From NCBI RefSeq assembly GCF_041434935.1, contig NZ_CP107964.1, forward strand, positions 1 to 64,000: a DNA stretch of 64,000 bases, given 5' to 3'. Under the pieces are notes generated by a model. That model searched no databases. It worked only from the letters and a program-made list of their open reading frames with translations, and had not been told where the DNA came from. This stretch comes from Kitasatospora sp. NBC_00374 (GTDB taxonomy: Bacteria; Actinomycetota; Actinomycetes; Streptomycetales; Streptomycetaceae). How positions within the stretch are numbered: the stretch's first letter is position 1; every line of letters begins with the position of its first letter. Positions 62,800-64,000 of the stretch are shown piece after piece. The position numbers and the translations under genes were made by a program.

Positions 62800-64000
62800 T
62801 CAGGGTGTGAGGCGGGCCTGGCGGACGGTGCGGGCCGCGAGCTCCGGGCTGGTGTGGAACAGGGGCTCGCCGGTGGTGGTGTCGGTGAGGAAGAGTCCGT
62901 CGGTGATGGCGGCCCAGCGTGGGACGGCGCCGATGCCGATCTCGACCCAGCCGACGATCTCGCCGTTCTCCACCACGTAGTAGGCGAGCCGGTTGTTCTT
63001 CCAGCCGGCGAGCTCCCACCCAGGGCCGAGCTGTGGCAGTGCCAGAAGGACGTCGCAGTCCCCGAAGCCGCGCGCGTACGGGGACGGGGGTGCGGTCAGC
63101 ACCCGGCTGGCGGCCTGCGACGGCCGCACACCACCGCCGGGCGCAGCAGAAGCAGGCGCGGGTGCGGGGGCGGGGGCGGGCCGCCGGCCAGCCGCGGGGA
63201 CGGGAGCGGCGGCCGGGGCGGTGCGGTCCCGCAGATGCGGCGAGACGCGGGAGCGTACCTGCGGACTGTCCAGCACCCGCCGCGCCTCCTCCAGCTCTGC
63301 CGCCGACGGCCGACTTCCGAAGCGCCGATTCGAAACGGGCGGACTATCAAGGCGCTCGGCAGCGTCCGGCGCAGCCGGGCCGGGAGCGGCCGAAGGCTCA
63401 TTGGTTGTCCCGTTCGCGGGGGCGGGGACAACCGTGTCCGGCCGCGTCTCGGGGGCCGGGTTTTCGAAGCGGCGATTCGAAAAGGACGGGCCGTCAATGC
63501 TTCGGGCCGGGCTGGCGGCGGCCGGGTCGGGCGCCTGCGCGGACGGCGGCGTTGGCCCGTCGGCAGGGGCTGGGACAACAGCGGTTGTCCCGCTTCCCGG
63601 GCCGGGGGTTTCGAAGCGACGCTTCGTAAAGACGGAGTCCTCGCGGTCCGCCGAGCCACCGCCGGGGGTCGGCGCGGCGGCGGCCTGGGCGTCGTCGTAC
63701 GCAGCCTGCGCCTGCTCCAGGAGCTCGGCGGTGAACAGCGGAACGGTGCGGCGCAGCGTGGCGAGGGCGCGGGCCTGGTCGCCGTCGTCGAGGGTGCGCA
63801 CGAAGTGGTAGGCGATGCCGGCGAGGGATTCGGCGAGTTCCAGGACGCGGCCGCGCGGGCCGGGCGCCTGGCCGTCGGTGGCGGCGGCCAGCAGATCCAG
63901 ACCGGGCGGCGCCGGCGGCGCTGCGGCGGCGGTGGGCGACGGGGCGGCCGGCTTGGGGCGCTGGGCGATGCGATGGCGGGCGGCCTTGGACTTGCACGAC
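62800..64000 (-). CDS. Hypothetical protein with RRF repeats, cut by the window edge
   Basis: The frame stays open to the right edge, so at least 400 residues are present and the N-terminus is missing. The visible start is basic (KSKAARHRIAQRPKP), then a helix (RVLELAESLAGIAYHFVRTL). The middle is a Pro/Ala linker carrying three spaced copies of one motif: SVFTKRRFETPG, SFSNRRFENPAP and PVSNRRFGSRPS. The C-terminal domain (about 95 residues) includes PQLGPGWELAGWKNNRLAYY and VVENGEIVGWVEIGIGAVPR, then ITDGLFLTDTTTG. The family is not recognised. The repeats could be short linear docking motifs. The DNA of the repeats is itself nearly palindromic (TTCGAAGC...GCTTCG). Confidence 0.7.
   Translation of the reverse strand, partial: SCKSKAARHRIAQRPKPAAPSPTAAAAPPAPPGLDLLAAATDGQAPGPRGRVLELAESLAGIAYHFVRTLDDGDQARALATLRRTVPLFTAELLEQAQAAYDDAQAAAAPTPGGGSADREDSVFTKRRFETPGPGSGTTAVVPAPADGPTPPSAQAPDPAAASPARSIDGPSFSNRRFENPAPETRPDTVVPAPANGTTNEPSAAPGPAAPDAAERLDSPPVSNRRFGSRPSAAELEEARRVLDSPQVRSRVSPHLRDRTAPAAAPVPAAGRRPAPAPAPAPASAAPGGGVRPSQAASRVLTAPPSPYARGFGDCDVLLALPQLGPGWELAGWKNNRLAYYVVENGEIVGWVEIGIGAVPRWAAITDGLFLTDTTTGEPLFHTSPELAARTVRQARLTP

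Noticed and set aside
1..64000. tRNA, rRNA or riboswitch genes
   Set aside because: I found no tRNA-like cloverleaf with a TTCGANNC arm in context, no rRNA sequence and no recognisable riboswitch core.

Overview
The window is very GC-rich actinobacterial DNA with long overlapping reading frames, GTG starts and GGAGG-type ribosome sites. Its gene content points to Streptomyces, Kitasatospora or a close relative: a Tap/Tpg-like telomere pair, a WhiB relic, a GH18 chitinase, XRE/TPR regulators and terminal helicase-associated repeats. It reads as an accessory arm or linear plasmid end. A Tap-like/Tpg-like pair lies at 7.9-10.4 kb, short-loop hairpins sit at the extreme left edge, and relics and duplicated fragments are scattered throughout.

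Layout. 0-11 kb: gene-poor edge, an interrupted lipoprotein gene, an XRE/NB-ARC/TPR STAND ATPase, a frameshifted Ser/Thr kinase-WD40 gene, a RelE/Phd toxin-antitoxin pair and the Tap/Tpg-like operon. 11-24 kb: an unknown protein, an IS110 scrap, a second NB-ARC/TPR protein with a membrane partner, a WhiB-ATPase chimera, a secreted trypsin-like protease with PKD and propeller-like repeats, a small membrane protein and an XRE/TPR regulator. 24.3-29.7 kb: a compact RiPP cluster with two 2OG-Fe(II) oxygenase-like genes, a 52-residue precursor peptide, a YcaO gene broken by an apparent 2-nt deletion, a TfuA gene and a convergent MFS exporter. YcaO plus TfuA predicts peptide backbone thioamidation. 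30-37.5 kb: GH18 chitinase, MerR regulator, a noncoding stretch with repeated GGTACYGC units, a CoiA-like nuclease chimera and helicase-associated (HA) domain remnants. 37.7-46.8 kb: a trypsin/nSTAND/14-blade WD40 protein with its Trypco1-like partner, a truncated second copy of the Tap-like gene and a membrane NACHT ATPase. 47.9-53.2 kb: a class I lanthipeptide operon (precursor, LanC, LanB) whose precursor has an unusually long leader and an 86-residue, 22-cysteine core. 53-64 kb: a relic copy of the toxin-antitoxin block, a flippase pseudogene with three frameshifts, a secreted surface protein, MscL, an HNH nuclease pseudogene, small unknown genes, a subtilisin-fold protein lacking the catalytic serine, and a gene running off the right edge.

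How the genes fit together. Four STAND NTPases (2.4, 13, 37.7 and 44.7 kb) plus toxin-antitoxin and nuclease genes suggest a conflict or defence-type island. Two RiPP operons sit inside it, and both carry a hairpin directly after the precursor gene, as expected where precursor is made in excess over the enzymes. Many genes carry single 1-2 nt indels. These may be true decay or sequencing error; checking reads at those sites would decide whether YcaO, the kinase and the flippase are functional.
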